Under the pieces are notes generated by a model. That model had not been told where the DNA came from. It searched no databases and saw nothing but the letters and a program-made list of their open reading frames with translations. Shown in pieces: positions 35,663-43,862 of a stretch of DNA of 64,000 nt (position 1 is its first letter; every line of letters starts with the position of its first letter). The DNA comes from Nocardioides immobilis (GTDB taxonomy: Bacteria; Actinomycetota; Actinomycetes; Propionibacteriales; Nocardioidaceae). The stretch spans positions 1 through 64,000 of the forward strand of contig NZ_QXGH01000041.1 in NCBI RefSeq assembly GCF_003515065.1, read 5' to 3'. The translations under genes and the position numbers were made by a program.

Positions 35663-36316
35663 ATGGCCAACCGGGACCTTCCTCTCCGCCTCCGCCTGCG
35701 CGACCGCCTGACATCGGTACGACGCGCGGTGCTCCGGCGCCGCCGTACCCTCGCGGTCCTCTGCACGGTCGCCGCCGTCGCCGCCGGGGTCCGCGCGGCG
35801 GCCCCGCCCGCGGCACCCACGGTCGAGGTCCTGGTCGCGGCGAGCGACCTGCCGGCCGGCGCCCGCCTGGACAGTGGGGACCTCGGCACGATCGCGCTGA
35901 CGCCTGACGCGGTGCCCGACGGCGCACTGGACGACGCCGATGATGCGACCGGCTCGATCCTGGCCGCGCCGGTACGGGCCGGGGAGCCGGTCACCGATGT
36001 CCGGCTGGTCGGTCCCGGGCTGACCGAGGGCGCGCCCGGGACGGTGGCGCTGCCGGTCCGGCTCTCCGACGCGGCCCAGGCCGGCCTGCTCGAGGTCGGG
36101 GACGCGATCGACCTGCTGGCCACCGACCCCGAGTCCCGGTCCACGATCACCGTCGCCAGCGGGGCGCTCGTGCTCGCCGTACCGGATGTGGAACAGGACG
36201 CGCCGGATGCGATACCGGGCCGGATCGTGGTGCTGGGAATCCCTGCTGCGGCGGTGGCCGAGGTCACCGGTTCCGCGGTCACCGCGTTCGTGACTTATGC
36301 GTGGGCGAACCGCTAG
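35663..36316 (+). CDS. SAF-domain protein (CpaB/RcpC-like)
   Basis: A 217-residue protein with a basic amino end and one membrane helix (TLAVLCTVAAVAAGVRAA), then a SAF domain (VEVLVAASDLPAGARLDSGDLGTIA, GSILAAPVRAGEPVTDVRL). CpaB proteins with this fold help assemble Flp/tad pili, but no other pilus gene is here, so that role is uncertain. TAGCGT is six bases before the ATG, so the message is probably leaderless. It is 59 bases after the FmdB gene and 62 before mscL. Confidence 0.8.
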   Translation: MANRDLPLRLRLRDRLTSVRRAVLRRRRTLAVLCTVAAVAAGVRAAAPPAAPTVEVLVAASDLPAGARLDSGDLGTIALTPDAVPDGALDDADDATGSILAAPVRAGEPVTDVRLVGPGLTEGAPGTVALPVRLSDAAQAGLLEVGDAIDLLATDPESRSTITVASGALVLAVPDVEQDAPDAIPGRIVVLGIPAAAVAEVTGSAVTAFVTYAWANR

Positions 36317-36378
36317 GTTCTCAGGCGGTCCTACCGGGGGGGTAGGGATTCACTCATCTCGGAAAGAGGAGAAACCAC

Positions 36379-36723
36379 ATGTCCGGGTTCAAGAACTTCC
36401 TGCTGCGCGGGAACCTCGTCGAAACCGCCGTCGCCCTGATCATGGCGCTGTCGTTCGCCGCCGTCGTCAGCACCTTCGTCGCCTGGCTCACGGCACAGCT
36501 GCCGAAGAGCGTGGACGACGTCTTCAGCAACGACGCGAACTCGTTCGGCGCGTTCATGAACGCCGTCATCGCGTTCGTCGTGATGGCCGCCGTCGTGTAC
36601 TTCGTCGTGGTGGTCCCCTACACCAAGGCCAAGGAGCGGTTCTTCCCCGCCGAGGCCAGCGGCCCGACCGAGCTCGACCTGCTCACCGAGATCCGCGACT
36701 CGCTCGCGAGCCGCACCGCCTGA
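36379..36723 (+). CDS. mscL: large-conductance mechanosensitive channel MscL
   Basis: A 114-residue MscL: SGFKNFLLRGNLVETAVALI at the pore-lining first helix, a short loop, a second helix AVIAFVVMAAVVYFVVVVPY, and the carboxyl helix (PTELDLLTEIRDSLAS). The loop and the first helix differ in detail from E. coli MscL, as in other actinobacteria. It opens under membrane tension to release solutes. A strong AAAGAGGAGAAA ribosome site precedes the ATG. A terminator hairpin follows 18 bases past its stop. Confidence 0.93.
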   Translation: MSGFKNFLLRGNLVETAVALIMALSFAAVVSTFVAWLTAQLPKSVDDVFSNDANSFGAFMNAVIAFVVMAAVVYFVVVVPYTKAKERFFPAEASGPTELDLLTEIRDSLASRTA

Positions 36724-36741
36724 TCTTCCAGCAGCACACCT

Positions 36742-36772
36742 GGTGCCGTCTCACCCGTGGTGAGGCGGCACC
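36742..36772. terminator. terminator hairpin between mscL and the small convergent gene
   Basis: A 14-base stem, GGTGCCGTCTCACC pairing with GGTGAGGCGGCACC (one G.T wobble), on a three-base loop. It sits between convergent genes and overlaps the last codons of the minus-strand gene at 36751, so it can stop transcription from both sides. Confidence 0.75.
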
Positions 36773-36942
36773 TGTGATTTGAGCCAGCGGTCGCTCGCCG
36801 ACTCACCCGGGCCGCCGTCGCCGGACCGCTCGCCCGGCTCCCGCTCGTCACCGGTGACGTCAGGCAGCACCTCGCCGAAGACCTCGGCCAACCGCCGACG
36901 ACGCTGCCAGTCGGTCTCCGCCTTCGGATCCTTCTCGCTCAT
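36751..36942 (-). CDS. small acidic/basic conserved actinobacterial protein
   Basis: A 63-residue protein, MSEKDPKAETDWQRRRRLAE, with an acidic middle and a conserved-looking tail SDRWLKSQVPPHHG. Small proteins ending D-R-W-L-x-x-Q-x-P-P-H are widespread in actinobacteria with no known role. Its ATG overlaps the stop of the LCP gene (ATGA), so it is translated from the same message. Its 3' end lies in the terminator stem. Confidence 0.7.
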   Translation of the reverse strand: MSEKDPKAETDWQRRRRLAEVFGEVLPDVTGDEREPGERSGDGGPGESASDRWLKSQVPPHHG

Positions 36943-38195
36943 GTGCACAGCCCGGCGTTCTCACGCTCGTCGTCCGAGAGGCCCTGGTCGCGGTCCTTCT
37001 TGCCACCGGAGTCGGTCGGGTCCTCGGAGGCCTCGCTCGTCGGCGCAGTGCTGCCCTCGGGGTCGTCGTCCGCACTGATCGAGTCCTCGGCGAACTCCTG
37101 GCTCAACGGGTCGTCGTCGATCACCAGCTGCCAGAGCTCGTCGACCTGATCGGTCCACTCGACGCGGCCCTCCTGGGCGGTCGAGTAGACCCACGGCGTG
37201 GTGACGAACTTGATGTTGTCGAGGCCGATGCCGTTGAAGCTGGTGCCGAGGTCGGCGAGCTCGGCGATGTTCTCGTAGTCGGTCTGGATCGAGCCGGTCA
37301 CCGCGTTGAGGAACGACACCATCCGGTCGGGCCGCACCAGCATCCCTGCCGAGACGGCCTTGTTGATCATGGCCGCCATGAAGGCCTGCTGGCGGCGGAT
37401 CCGGTTGGGATCGGTGCCGTCGCCGACGGTGTAGCGCACCCGCACGTAGCTCAGCGCCTCGTCGTCGCGGATCTCGCGGGTGCCGGCCTCGAGGGTGATG
37501 TCGTGCTCGGGGTCCTCGATGTCCTCGGGGATGCAGACCTCGACGCCGTCGAGGGCGTTGACCATGTCCTTGAAGCCCTGGAAGTCGATGACGATGTAGT
37601 TGTCGATCCGGATGTCGGTGTTCTGCTCGAACTGCCGGATCGTGCAGGCCGGGCCGCCGACGGAGAACGCCTCGTTCCACATCACGTCCTCAGCCTCGGA
37701 GCCCTCGATCGCGGTTCCGTCCTCCTCGTAGCAGGTCGGCCGGTCGACGAGGGTGTCGCGCGGGATGCTGACGCCGTACGCACGCTTCCGGTCGGCGGAG
37801 AGGTGCAGCAGGATCGTGGTGTCCGACCGCTCGCCGTCGCCGGTGAGCCCGTCGATGTTGTTCTCGCCCTCGCGGGTGTCGGACCCCATCACCAGGATGT
37901 TGAGCGGCTCCCGGGATCCCGCGACCTCCTCCTTCTCGGGGCGGTCGTCGCCGAGCTGTTGGGCGAGGTCGACGTACTTGAGGTTGTCGTTCCAGTTGTT
38001 GTACGCGAGCACGACCGACCCGGCGGTCCCGACCGCGAGCGTGACCAGGCTGGCCGTGATCACGGTCGCGACGGTGTGCCGCTTGCGCGCCCGCCGCTTC
38101 CCGGCGACATCGCGGTTGGCCACGGAGCCGCGCACCCGACGGGCGCGCGACTTCCGGCTGCCTGCGGCGTCGGGACTGTCGTTCACGCACTCCAT
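36939..38195 (-). CDS. LytR-CpsA-Psr (LCP) family cell-wall ligase
   Basis: A 418-residue protein: a very basic cytoplasmic amino end (about 45 residues), one membrane helix (VATVITASLVTLAVGTAGSV), then the LCP domain with PLNILVMGSDTREG, RSDTTILLHLSADRKRAYGVSIPRD and YIVIDFQGFKDMVNALDGV, and a polar Asp/Ser/Glu-rich tail. LCP enzymes attach arabinogalactan, teichoic acid or capsule polymers to peptidoglycan outside the cell. The ATG at 38195 has GGGAGGG upstream; the frame continues far upstream without support. Coupled to the small downstream gene. Confidence 0.88.
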   Translation of the reverse strand: MECVNDSPDAAGSRKSRARRVRGSVANRDVAGKRRARKRHTVATVITASLVTLAVGTAGSVVLAYNNWNDNLKYVDLAQQLGDDRPEKEEVAGSREPLNILVMGSDTREGENNIDGLTGDGERSDTTILLHLSADRKRAYGVSIPRDTLVDRPTCYEEDGTAIEGSEAEDVMWNEAFSVGGPACTIRQFEQNTDIRIDNYIVIDFQGFKDMVNALDGVEVCIPEDIEDPEHDITLEAGTREIRDDEALSYVRVRYTVGDGTDPNRIRRQQAFMAAMINKAVSAGMLVRPDRMVSFLNAVTGSIQTDYENIAELADLGTSFNGIGLDNIKFVTTPWVYSTAQEGRVEWTDQVDELWQLVIDDDPLSQEFAEDSISADDDPEGSTAPTSEASEDPTDSGGKKDRDQGLSDDERENAGLCT

Positions 38196-38270
38196 TGTGA
38201 CGGCCCTCCCTAGCATGACCGAATCGTCCGAGTAGGTTGACGCGCGGGGAGGCAGTCGAGAGGAACGACG

Positions 38271-39338
38271 TTGACCGAGATCGACCCGACCAAGCCCGTC
38301 CTGGTCACCGGAGCGACGGGCTACGTCGCGAGCTGGATCGTGCGCTACCTGCTCGAGGACGGGTACGTCGTCCGCGGCACGGTGCGCAACCCCGACAAGC
38401 CCACCGGGCTCGAGCACCTGCACGCGCTCGCGGCCGAGCACGAGGGGCGGCTGACCCTGCACCAGGCCGACCTGCTCGACGAGGGGTCGTACGCCGAGGC
38501 GATGGCGGGGTGCGAGCTGGTCATCCACACCGCGTCGCCGTTCCTGATCGGCAAGGTCCGCGACCCGGAGGCGCAGCTGGTCCGCCCGGCGCTCGAGGGC
38601 ACCCGCAACGTGCTCGGCAGCGTCGACGCCACCCCGTCGGTGAAGCGGGTGGTGCTGACCAGCAGCGTGGTCGCGATCCACGGCGACAACATCGACATGA
38701 AGGGACGCGGTCCGTTCACCGAGGACGACTGGAACACCACCAGCAGCGTCGACCACCAGCCCTACCCCTACTCCAAGACCGTCGCCGAGCAGGCGGCGTG
38801 GGAGATCTGCGGCGCGCAGGACCGGTGGGACATGGTCACCATCCACCCCGGCCTGGTCCTCGGCCCGGCGCTCACCACCGCGAGCAAGTCCGGGTCGATG
38901 ACCACCATGAAGGCGTTCATCGACGGCTCGCTCGCCGGCGGCGCTCCCGACCTGGCGATGGGTCTCGTCGACGTACGCGATGTCGCCCGGGCACACCTGC
39001 TCGCCGGCTTCACCCCGGGCGCCCACGGCCGCTACATCACCAACGCCGGCACCGTGACCATGCTCAAGATCGGCCGGATCCTGCGCCGCCGGTTCGGGCA
39101 CAGCTATCCGTTCCCCTTGCTCACCGTGCCCAAGCCGATGTTCAAGCTGGTCGCGCCCGTCGCCGGGTTCTCGCGGGAGTTCGTCGACAAGAACGTCGGC
39201 TGGCCGCTGGAGTTCGACAACAGCCGCTCCGTCGAGGAGCTGGGGCTGACCTACCGCGACCCGGCCGACACGGTGGCCGACCAGTTCCAGCAGATGATCG
39301 ACGACGGACTGGTGCACAAGCCGATCGGGCGGACCTGA
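38271..39338 (+). CDS. NAD(P)-dependent epimerase/reductase (extended SDR, dihydroflavonol-reductase-like)
   Basis: A 355-residue protein: VLVTGATGYVASWIVRYLLE for NADP, VIHTASPFLIGKVRDPE, VVLTSSVVAIHG, and the active site in YPYSKTVAEQAAW (Y-x-x-x-K). Similar to aldehyde/dihydroflavonol-4-reductase-like enzymes; the substrate is unknown. The TTG start is supported by GAGAGGA seven bases before it. Its stop is 18 bases before the tRNA-Arg gene, so it is the last core-genome gene before the accessory DNA. Confidence 0.85.
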   Translation: MTEIDPTKPVLVTGATGYVASWIVRYLLEDGYVVRGTVRNPDKPTGLEHLHALAAEHEGRLTLHQADLLDEGSYAEAMAGCELVIHTASPFLIGKVRDPEAQLVRPALEGTRNVLGSVDATPSVKRVVLTSSVVAIHGDNIDMKGRGPFTEDDWNTTSSVDHQPYPYSKTVAEQAAWEICGAQDRWDMVTIHPGLVLGPALTTASKSGSMTTMKAFIDGSLAGGAPDLAMGLVDVRDVARAHLLAGFTPGAHGRYITNAGTVTMLKIGRILRRRFGHSYPFPLLTVPKPMFKLVAPVAGFSREFVDKNVGWPLEFDNSRSVEELGLTYRDPADTVADQFQQMIDDGLVHKPIGRT

Positions 39339-39355
39339 AACAATGCGGGCACGAG

Positions 39356-39431
39356 GCCCCCGTAGCTCAGTGGATAGAGCAGCCGCCTCCTAAGCGAAAG
39401 GTCGCCAGTTCGACTCTGGCCGGGGGCACCA
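39356..39431 (+). tRNA. tRNA-Arg(CCT), integration site with mismatched anticodon stem
   Basis: A 76-base cloverleaf: acceptor GCCCCCG/CGGGGGC, D-stem GCTC/GAGC, loop CTCCTAA (anticodon CCT, reads AGG), T-stem GCCAG/CTGGC with TTCGACT, encoded CCA. The anticodon stem is GCCGC against GCGAA: three inner pairs form but the two outer positions are G.A and C.A. An excisionase-like gene and an integrase follow directly, so the 3' part was probably supplied by the inserted element. Confidence 0.9.
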
Positions 39432-39440
39432 CGAAGAAGA

Positions 39441-39588
39441 CGCAGGTCACAGCGTTCTGTGACGCGTTTCCGCAGGTCAGAGCGATCTTTCGGTCCGTGT
39501 CAGCCGGTCTCGGTCTGTGTCAATCTGTGTCGCTGGCGTACGGGGGAAACCTGTGCGAACGGCCTTTTCCCCATTTCGTGGGGGAAAA
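39441..39588. repeat. attachment-region repeats and hairpins (integrase/excisionase arm sites)
   Basis: This is part of the 454-base gap between tRNA-Arg and the Xis-like gene; I see no gene in it. Direct repeats: CGCAGGTCACAGCG at 39441 and CGCAGGTCAGAGCG at 39471 (30-base period); CGGTCCGTGTCA at 39491 and CGGTCTGTGTCA at 39511 (20-base period); TCTGTGTC at 39514 and 39524 (10-base period). Hairpins: GTCACAG-CGTT-CTGTGAC at 39446-39463 and TTTTCCCC/GGGGAAAA at 39565-39588. Helical-turn spacing next to a tRNA suggests recombinase arm and excisionase sites. Confidence 0.6.
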
Positions 39589-39885
39589 ATGGGGGAATCG
39601 TGGCGTCCCTGTCCCCCTCACCGCCGCCACTGGGCCTCCGTCCCGTGCACACACGACTACCCGGTGGGCCGGGGTGATCGCCCAGTGCTCGATGCCGTCC
39701 TTAGTAGGGCAGACCGAGGAGGTGGCACGGCCGATGACCCTTGGAACGCTGTCCCGGAGTGCGGATCCTCCCTCCCGAAGGAGCCCAGGCGAATACCGTC
39801 CCGGTCGCGAATGTGCCTGCCGGATGGGACCCGGGCGTCGCATCCCCCTGCTGATCGGGTTGGCATCGTGACGGCGCACCAGGGA

Positions 39886-40197
39886 ATGCCCAGCACTCCA
39901 ATGCCGAGTACTCCACAACTGCTCACGATCGACGACCTGCGTCGGCTGTTCCGATGCGGTCGCACAACGGCGTACGCGCGGGTGCATGAACCGGGTTTCC
40001 CCGCCCCCTTGGTGCTGTCCGGCTCGGCGCACCGGTGGTGGCAGCACGAGGTCTTGGCCTGGCTCGAGGGCCACCGCGTCCAGCGGTCGACCGGAAACGC
40101 CTCTGGACCACAGGAGCGCGACTCCACGAGGGCCCGGAAGTCCGCGCCCCCGACCCCGCAGCCCGTCGAGCTTCGCCGTAGGAACCGGGCCCGATGA
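39886..40197 (+). CDS. AlpA/excisionase-like helix-turn-helix protein
   Basis: A 103-residue protein: PQLLTIDDLRRLFRCGRTTA YARVHEPGF then a tryptophan-rich wing (SAHRWWQHEVLAWLEGH), as in AlpA-type excisionases, and a basic Pro/Arg tail. Start uncertain: ATG 39886, ATG 39901 and GTG 39868 are all in frame. Its TGA overlaps the integrase ATG (ATGA). It probably bends the attachment DNA and steers the integrase toward excision. Confidence 0.72.
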   Translation: MPSTPMPSTPQLLTIDDLRRLFRCGRTTAYARVHEPGFPAPLVLSGSAHRWWQHEVLAWLEGHRVQRSTGNASGPQERDSTRARKSAPPTPQPVELRRRNRAR

Positions 40198-41552
40198 GCC
40201 GGCCGACGCTCGACGACAGCACCCGTCCCGCTGACGGGAGCGAGGCGTGGACCACTCCTCGCGGTCTCGTGCTCGTCACCGCACCCAGGTCTCCGACTGC
40301 GTACTACCGGCTCCAATGGCAAGGTCCGGGCGGACGCCGCCGCCAGACAACGGGCGGTCGGACCTTCGCCAAGGCCTGGGCCAAGGCACTCGCACGTGAG
40401 ACCGACCTAGTCTCCGGTGCGACCAGCAAGTCCGAGGAGCCGTGCAGTGCCGGCATCGCCTACTGGCTCGATCCGCGTCGGCCCACACCGCGCGGAGGAT
40501 GGGGTGAGTCGCACCGGTCGAACATGGAGGCGTATGCGCGGAACTACTTCATCCCGGCGTTCGGTCGCGTTCGCGGCATGGATCTGCGCAGGACCCACAT
40601 CCAGCAGTGTGTCAACGCCGCGCCTACAGCCTCAGAAGGACGCAACATCCGCAGGGCAGCCTCCTCCCTGATCGGCGCGCTACGTCAGGGAGAGTTCCTC
40701 CTCGACGACCAACTGATCGACCTGGCCAACGTCTTCTGGCACGGGATCGAGGTCGGACATGCCGGCGTCGCGATCGACAGCGGCGAACTACCGCAGTTCG
40801 TCCCGGTCTGGAAGCGCCCCTCGAACGAGCAGGTGAGAGCACTACGACTTGCCGCGGAGCGGACCGGGCGACACGGGAAGGGGCAGTGGTGGCGCGGCCT
40901 GATGGTCGAGCTGGCGGCATACGCCGGCCCACGGTGGTCAGAGTTGATCGCGCTGACCGAGTCGTCAGTGAACACCGCAGAGAGAAAGGTGGAGATCCTC
41001 TGGCGGGTCGCACAACCTACAGGAAAGCCACGAAGACTCGCCCCGCCAAAGATGGCGAAGCAACGAATCACCATCTACCCGGAGGTGTCCCCGACCGGCT
41101 ACCCGCTGGATCAGATGATGAGCCGACGAATCCAGGAGGCCCGTGCAGAGAAGCGCGCCGGCACCAATCGCAAGGGACTGCTGTTTCCAGCCGCCAACGG
41201 CGACTGGTGGTGGACAGGGAACTTCCACCGGGACCTATTCGAGAAGTCAGCACTGGCCGCCGGTTGGAAATACACCGACCGTGCACGCGCCTACGCCGGC
41301 GGAACTCGCCGCGAGCGCTCCTGGCAGCTCACCTGGCACAGCCTCCGGCACACCTTCTGCACGGTCGCTCTCGAGGAGTGGAAGCTTCCCGACTCGACCG
41401 TGTCGCTCCTTGCGGGCCACTCGGATCCGAACTTCACCCGGACCCGCTACGTTGGCGCCGCCGAAGACGCTCTGGATGCGGCGGTGGCAGCTACGTCCGC
41501 AGCGGCGATGCCCCCGGCCAGCGCGGAATCTCTGGTCCCGCTTCGCGGGTGA
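40194..41552 (+). CDS. int: tyrosine site-specific integrase (intact)
   Basis: A 452-residue tyrosine recombinase. An arm/core-binding amino part (SHRSNMEAYARNYFIPAFGR, ...) leads into the catalytic domain with Arg in AAYAGPRWSELIALT, His-x-x-Arg in WHSLRHTFCTVAL, and LLAGHSDPNFTRTRYVGA carrying the last His and the nucleophile Tyr. All catalytic residues are present. It starts four bases inside the Xis-like gene and lies about 760 bases from tRNA-Arg, so it is the enzyme of the element inserted there. Confidence 0.92.
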   Translation: MSRPTLDDSTRPADGSEAWTTPRGLVLVTAPRSPTAYYRLQWQGPGGRRRQTTGGRTFAKAWAKALARETDLVSGATSKSEEPCSAGIAYWLDPRRPTPRGGWGESHRSNMEAYARNYFIPAFGRVRGMDLRRTHIQQCVNAAPTASEGRNIRRAASSLIGALRQGEFLLDDQLIDLANVFWHGIEVGHAGVAIDSGELPQFVPVWKRPSNEQVRALRLAAERTGRHGKGQWWRGLMVELAAYAGPRWSELIALTESSVNTAERKVEILWRVAQPTGKPRRLAPPKMAKQRITIYPEVSPTGYPLDQMMSRRIQEARAEKRAGTNRKGLLFPAANGDWWWTGNFHRDLFEKSALAAGWKYTDRARAYAGGTRRERSWQLTWHSLRHTFCTVALEEWKLPDSTVSLLAGHSDPNFTRTRYVGAAEDALDAAVAATSAAAMPPASAESLVPLRG

Positions 41553-41745
41553 GGCGAGCCTCGGCCGAGGGCCGGTCTTCACGTGCCCGTTTGCACGGCG
41601 CGTGCCCTCCGGGCCTCGGCGACAGTACCGCCGCGCACCTCCATCAGCGCGTAGTCACCGTCCCTCCGAACCCACGCCCAGCGGGAAGACCTTCTCGCCA
41701 GCAAGGTTCGATAGGGACAAAGAGAGGGTCGGCCTACCCGGCGCC

Positions 41746-42608
41746 GTGAACAGGCACGATGCGCTGCACACCGCCCACACCATCAGTGCCGTCCACCGCG
41801 TCCTGCGGTCCGCGCTCAACGAGGCGGTACGGCCCGTCGGCTGGCGTCGAACCCGGCCGTGATCGCGCCGACACCACGAGTGGATGACGTCGAGGGTCGA
41901 GCCGCTCTCGATCGAGGAGAGCCGTCGGGTCCTCAATGCCGCTCAGTCGAGTCTGCATCCCGCTCGGTGGTCCATCGCCCTCTCCCTCGGCCTCCGTCAG
42001 GGAGAGGCCGGCTCGGACTGGTGTGGAGCGACGTCGACCTCGATGAGGGCGTCCTGTGGGTGCGCCGATCGGTCCAGCGCAGGACCTGGGAGCACGGCTG
42101 CGCCATCATTGAGGGACGGCCGACGTGCCGGCGCAAATGGGGCGACGAGTGCGACCACCGCCCGGGGGGAGGGCTGCTCCTGGTCGAGCCGAAGACCAAG
42201 GCATCGAAGCGGACCATCGTCCTGCCGGCGCCTCTGGTCGAGGAGCTCCGCGCCCACCCCGCGCAGGTGAACCGACGCCGACTTGCCGCCGGCGAAGTCT
42301 GGGACGCCAGCCACGATCTGGTCTTTCCGGCCGCCGGCGGCGGCTTGATCGATCCTTCGCGAGACCACACCGAGTGGAAGTCGCCGCTCAAGAAGGCCGG
42401 CCTCCGCGACGTACGCCGGCACGACGCCCGCCACACCGCCGCGACGCTCCTGCTCGTCCGGGGCGTCGACATCCGCACCGCCATGTCACTCAAGGGCTGG
42501 ACCGAGATAGCAACCGCCCAGCGCTACACCCACGCCGTCGACGAGCTCCGCCGACGCGCAGCGAGACAGATGGGAGCACTGCTGTGGGACCAGCAGACCG
42601 GGGGCTAA
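41746..42608 (+). pseudogene. second tyrosine integrase, decayed by frameshifts
   Basis: Pieces of one integrase appear in alternating frames: TISAVHRVLRSALNEAV up to 41862, IAPTPRVDDVE from 41859, VEPLSIEESRRVLNAAQ from 41896, then GLVWSDVDLDEGVLWVRRSV to the end. The last block keeps RRHDARHTAATLLLVRGVD and QRYTHAV with Arg, His and Tyr. Three frame changes and no amino-terminal part remain, so it is inactive. It resembles actinophage integrases rather than the neighbour, so an older element also used this region. Confidence 0.82.
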
Positions 42609-42787
42609 TCGATACGACCGACGTCCCGAGCCCATCGCTCGATGTCCGCGTTCTGCCACACCGGCCCAGCGGCCAGCCGGGCCACTGGTTCCGGGAAGTC
42701 GTCGCGGTGGGAGAGCTGATTGACCCGCTGCCGGCTGACACCGAGGAGCTTCGCTACCTCCGCCGTTCCCATCAGCTGGTTATCCAC
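42605..42787 (-). CDS. AlpA-type DNA-binding protein
   Basis: A 60-residue protein: LMGTAEVAKLLGVSRQRVNQ then LSHRDDFPEPV and AGPVWQNADIERWARDVGR, a winged helix-turn-helix of the MerR/AlpA excisionase type. The GTG start is six bases after TAGGGT, so a leaderless message is likely; an ATG six codons in is the alternative. It is convergent with the dead integrase and overlaps its stop by four bases. Could be its old excisionase or a repressor. Confidence 0.8.
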   Translation of the reverse strand: MDNQLMGTAEVAKLLGVSRQRVNQLSHRDDFPEPVARLAAGPVWQNADIERWARDVGRID

Positions 42788-42800
42788 AGGCAGACCCTAT

Positions 42801-42817
42801 CCTTAACATCGTTAAGG
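42801..42817. promoter_or_regulatory. operator palindrome CCTTAAC-ATC-GTTAAGG
   Basis: A perfect dyad with seven-base arms. It abuts the -10 box (TAGGGT, complement at 42794-42799) of the leaderless AlpA-type gene, covering the spacer to -35. Its A+T-rich arms stand out in this GC-rich DNA. It also precedes the plus-strand gene at 42919. Likely an autorepression site. Confidence 0.65.
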
Positions 42818-42918
42818 GCAGGCGTGCGAAACTCGAAGAACTCTGAATAGGCGGCCCCGGCCGGTGCGCCAACACCGACCGGAACCTAGGTACCCAGTGC
42901 ACGAAGGGCACCCAGACC

Positions 42919-43209
42919 ATGAATCCATCTTCTACTGTTCGCGGCTCGTCCGGCCAGCGGGGCGGTCGGCATGAAGCCGTCACTCCCTCCTCAGTCAGGG
43001 AATACCGCCGAGAGCGCCAGCACCTCTACCCCTACGAGGAGTACGAGGCTGCGCTCGCGGTCGGCGGCATCGTCCGGTCCTACTGCGGCATCGACGAGAC
43101 GATCCTGCACGGAGACTCAACTGATCTGGCGGAGGTAGCCGACCCCGACGCCAACGACTGCGTCACCTGCGTCGACATCTGGTCCGGCCGCCAGCGAGTG
43201 CGGCTGTGA
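42919..43209 (+). CDS. small protein with C-x-x-C motif, mobile-element cargo
   Basis: A 96-residue protein. The middle has EYRRERQHLYPYEEYEAALA, and the end has Y-C-G-I-D-E-T followed by NDCVTCVDIWSGRQ, so three cysteines could bind zinc. The ATG at 42919 has AAGGGC some way upstream, so a later start (GTG at the residues VTPSSVREYRRE) is possible. It overlaps the next gene (GTGA). I do not recognise the family; similar pairs occur in actinobacterial elements. Confidence 0.6.
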   Translation: MNPSSTVRGSSGQRGGRHEAVTPSSVREYRRERQHLYPYEEYEAALAVGGIVRSYCGIDETILHGDSTDLAEVADPDANDCVTCVDIWSGRQRVRL

Positions 43210-43757
43210 GTCCCGCTGGCGGACGGCCGCGCAACCGCGCTCTGTGTTGTCGGTGCGGACAGCTTCGGACAGTCGCAGGGAACTACCGCGGCCGCCGCCC
43301 TCCTGGAGCTCCTGGAAGCCAGGAGCTCGGCCCGTGGTGCACCTGGCTGCACTGCGCACACTGCGGCGAGAGGACGGTCCACGCCCTCATCGTCGACACC
43401 CTGGCTGAGAGGTGGAGTCGGGAAGGGTGCGATCGCGAGCGACGTGATCGCCGCACCGACCGGCACCGCCGCCGGCTCGACCGACGCCTCCGCGCCTTGG
43501 CCGCCGATGGCGTCACGGTGATCCGCGCGCCATCCAGCGAACGCATGAACCTCGACGAGGCGATCATCGAGGTCATCGAGTACGCCGACGCGCGGGGCTT
43601 CGTCATCCGGGTGTGCGCCATAGCAGAGCCGAGCCGTGTGCTGCATGCCCTCGACTTCGCCGAGGACCTCATCGACGAACCCGCCCAGCTCGGCCCATGG
43701 GCCGATTGTTGGGAAGGACTCCGGCGAGGCCTGGCGCTCGTAGACCCGACTCGTTGA
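43206..43757 (+). CDS. zinc-ribbon protein of unknown function
   Basis: A 183-residue protein. Its amino third has R-A-L-C-C-R-C-G-Q-L and WCTWLHCAHCGERTVHA, two CxxC pairs forming a ribbon. An arginine-rich helix (REGCDRERRDRRTDRHRRR) and a carboxyl alpha/beta part follow (NLDEAIIEVIEYADARGFVI). Starts at a GTG overlapping the previous stop, so co-translated. Probably nucleic-acid binding; no known activity. Confidence 0.65.
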   Translation: MSPAGGRPRNRALCCRCGQLRTVAGNYRGRRPPGAPGSQELGPWCTWLHCAHCGERTVHALIVDTLAERWSREGCDRERRDRRTDRHRRRLDRRLRALAADGVTVIRAPSSERMNLDEAIIEVIEYADARGFVIRVCAIAEPSRVLHALDFAEDLIDEPAQLGPWADCWEGLRRGLALVDPTR

Positions 43758-43835
43758 CGGTCGAAGGGCCAGCGTCCCTACCTGACACACCACGCCCACT
43801 ATGGGCGCCCACTTCGCCCAGAATGTCGCTGCTTC

Positions 43836-43861
43836 CTTGCGAGGATTGGCAATCCGCGAAG
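43836..43861. terminator. hairpin between convergent genes
   Basis: GGATT-GGC-AATCC forms a perfect five-base stem with a three-base loop; the flanks CTT-CG and CG-AAG extend it with one bulge and one mismatch. It lies between the ribbon-protein stop (43757) and the convergent PIN-like gene end (43900), where a bidirectional terminator is expected. Confidence 0.4.
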
Positions 43862-43862
43862 C

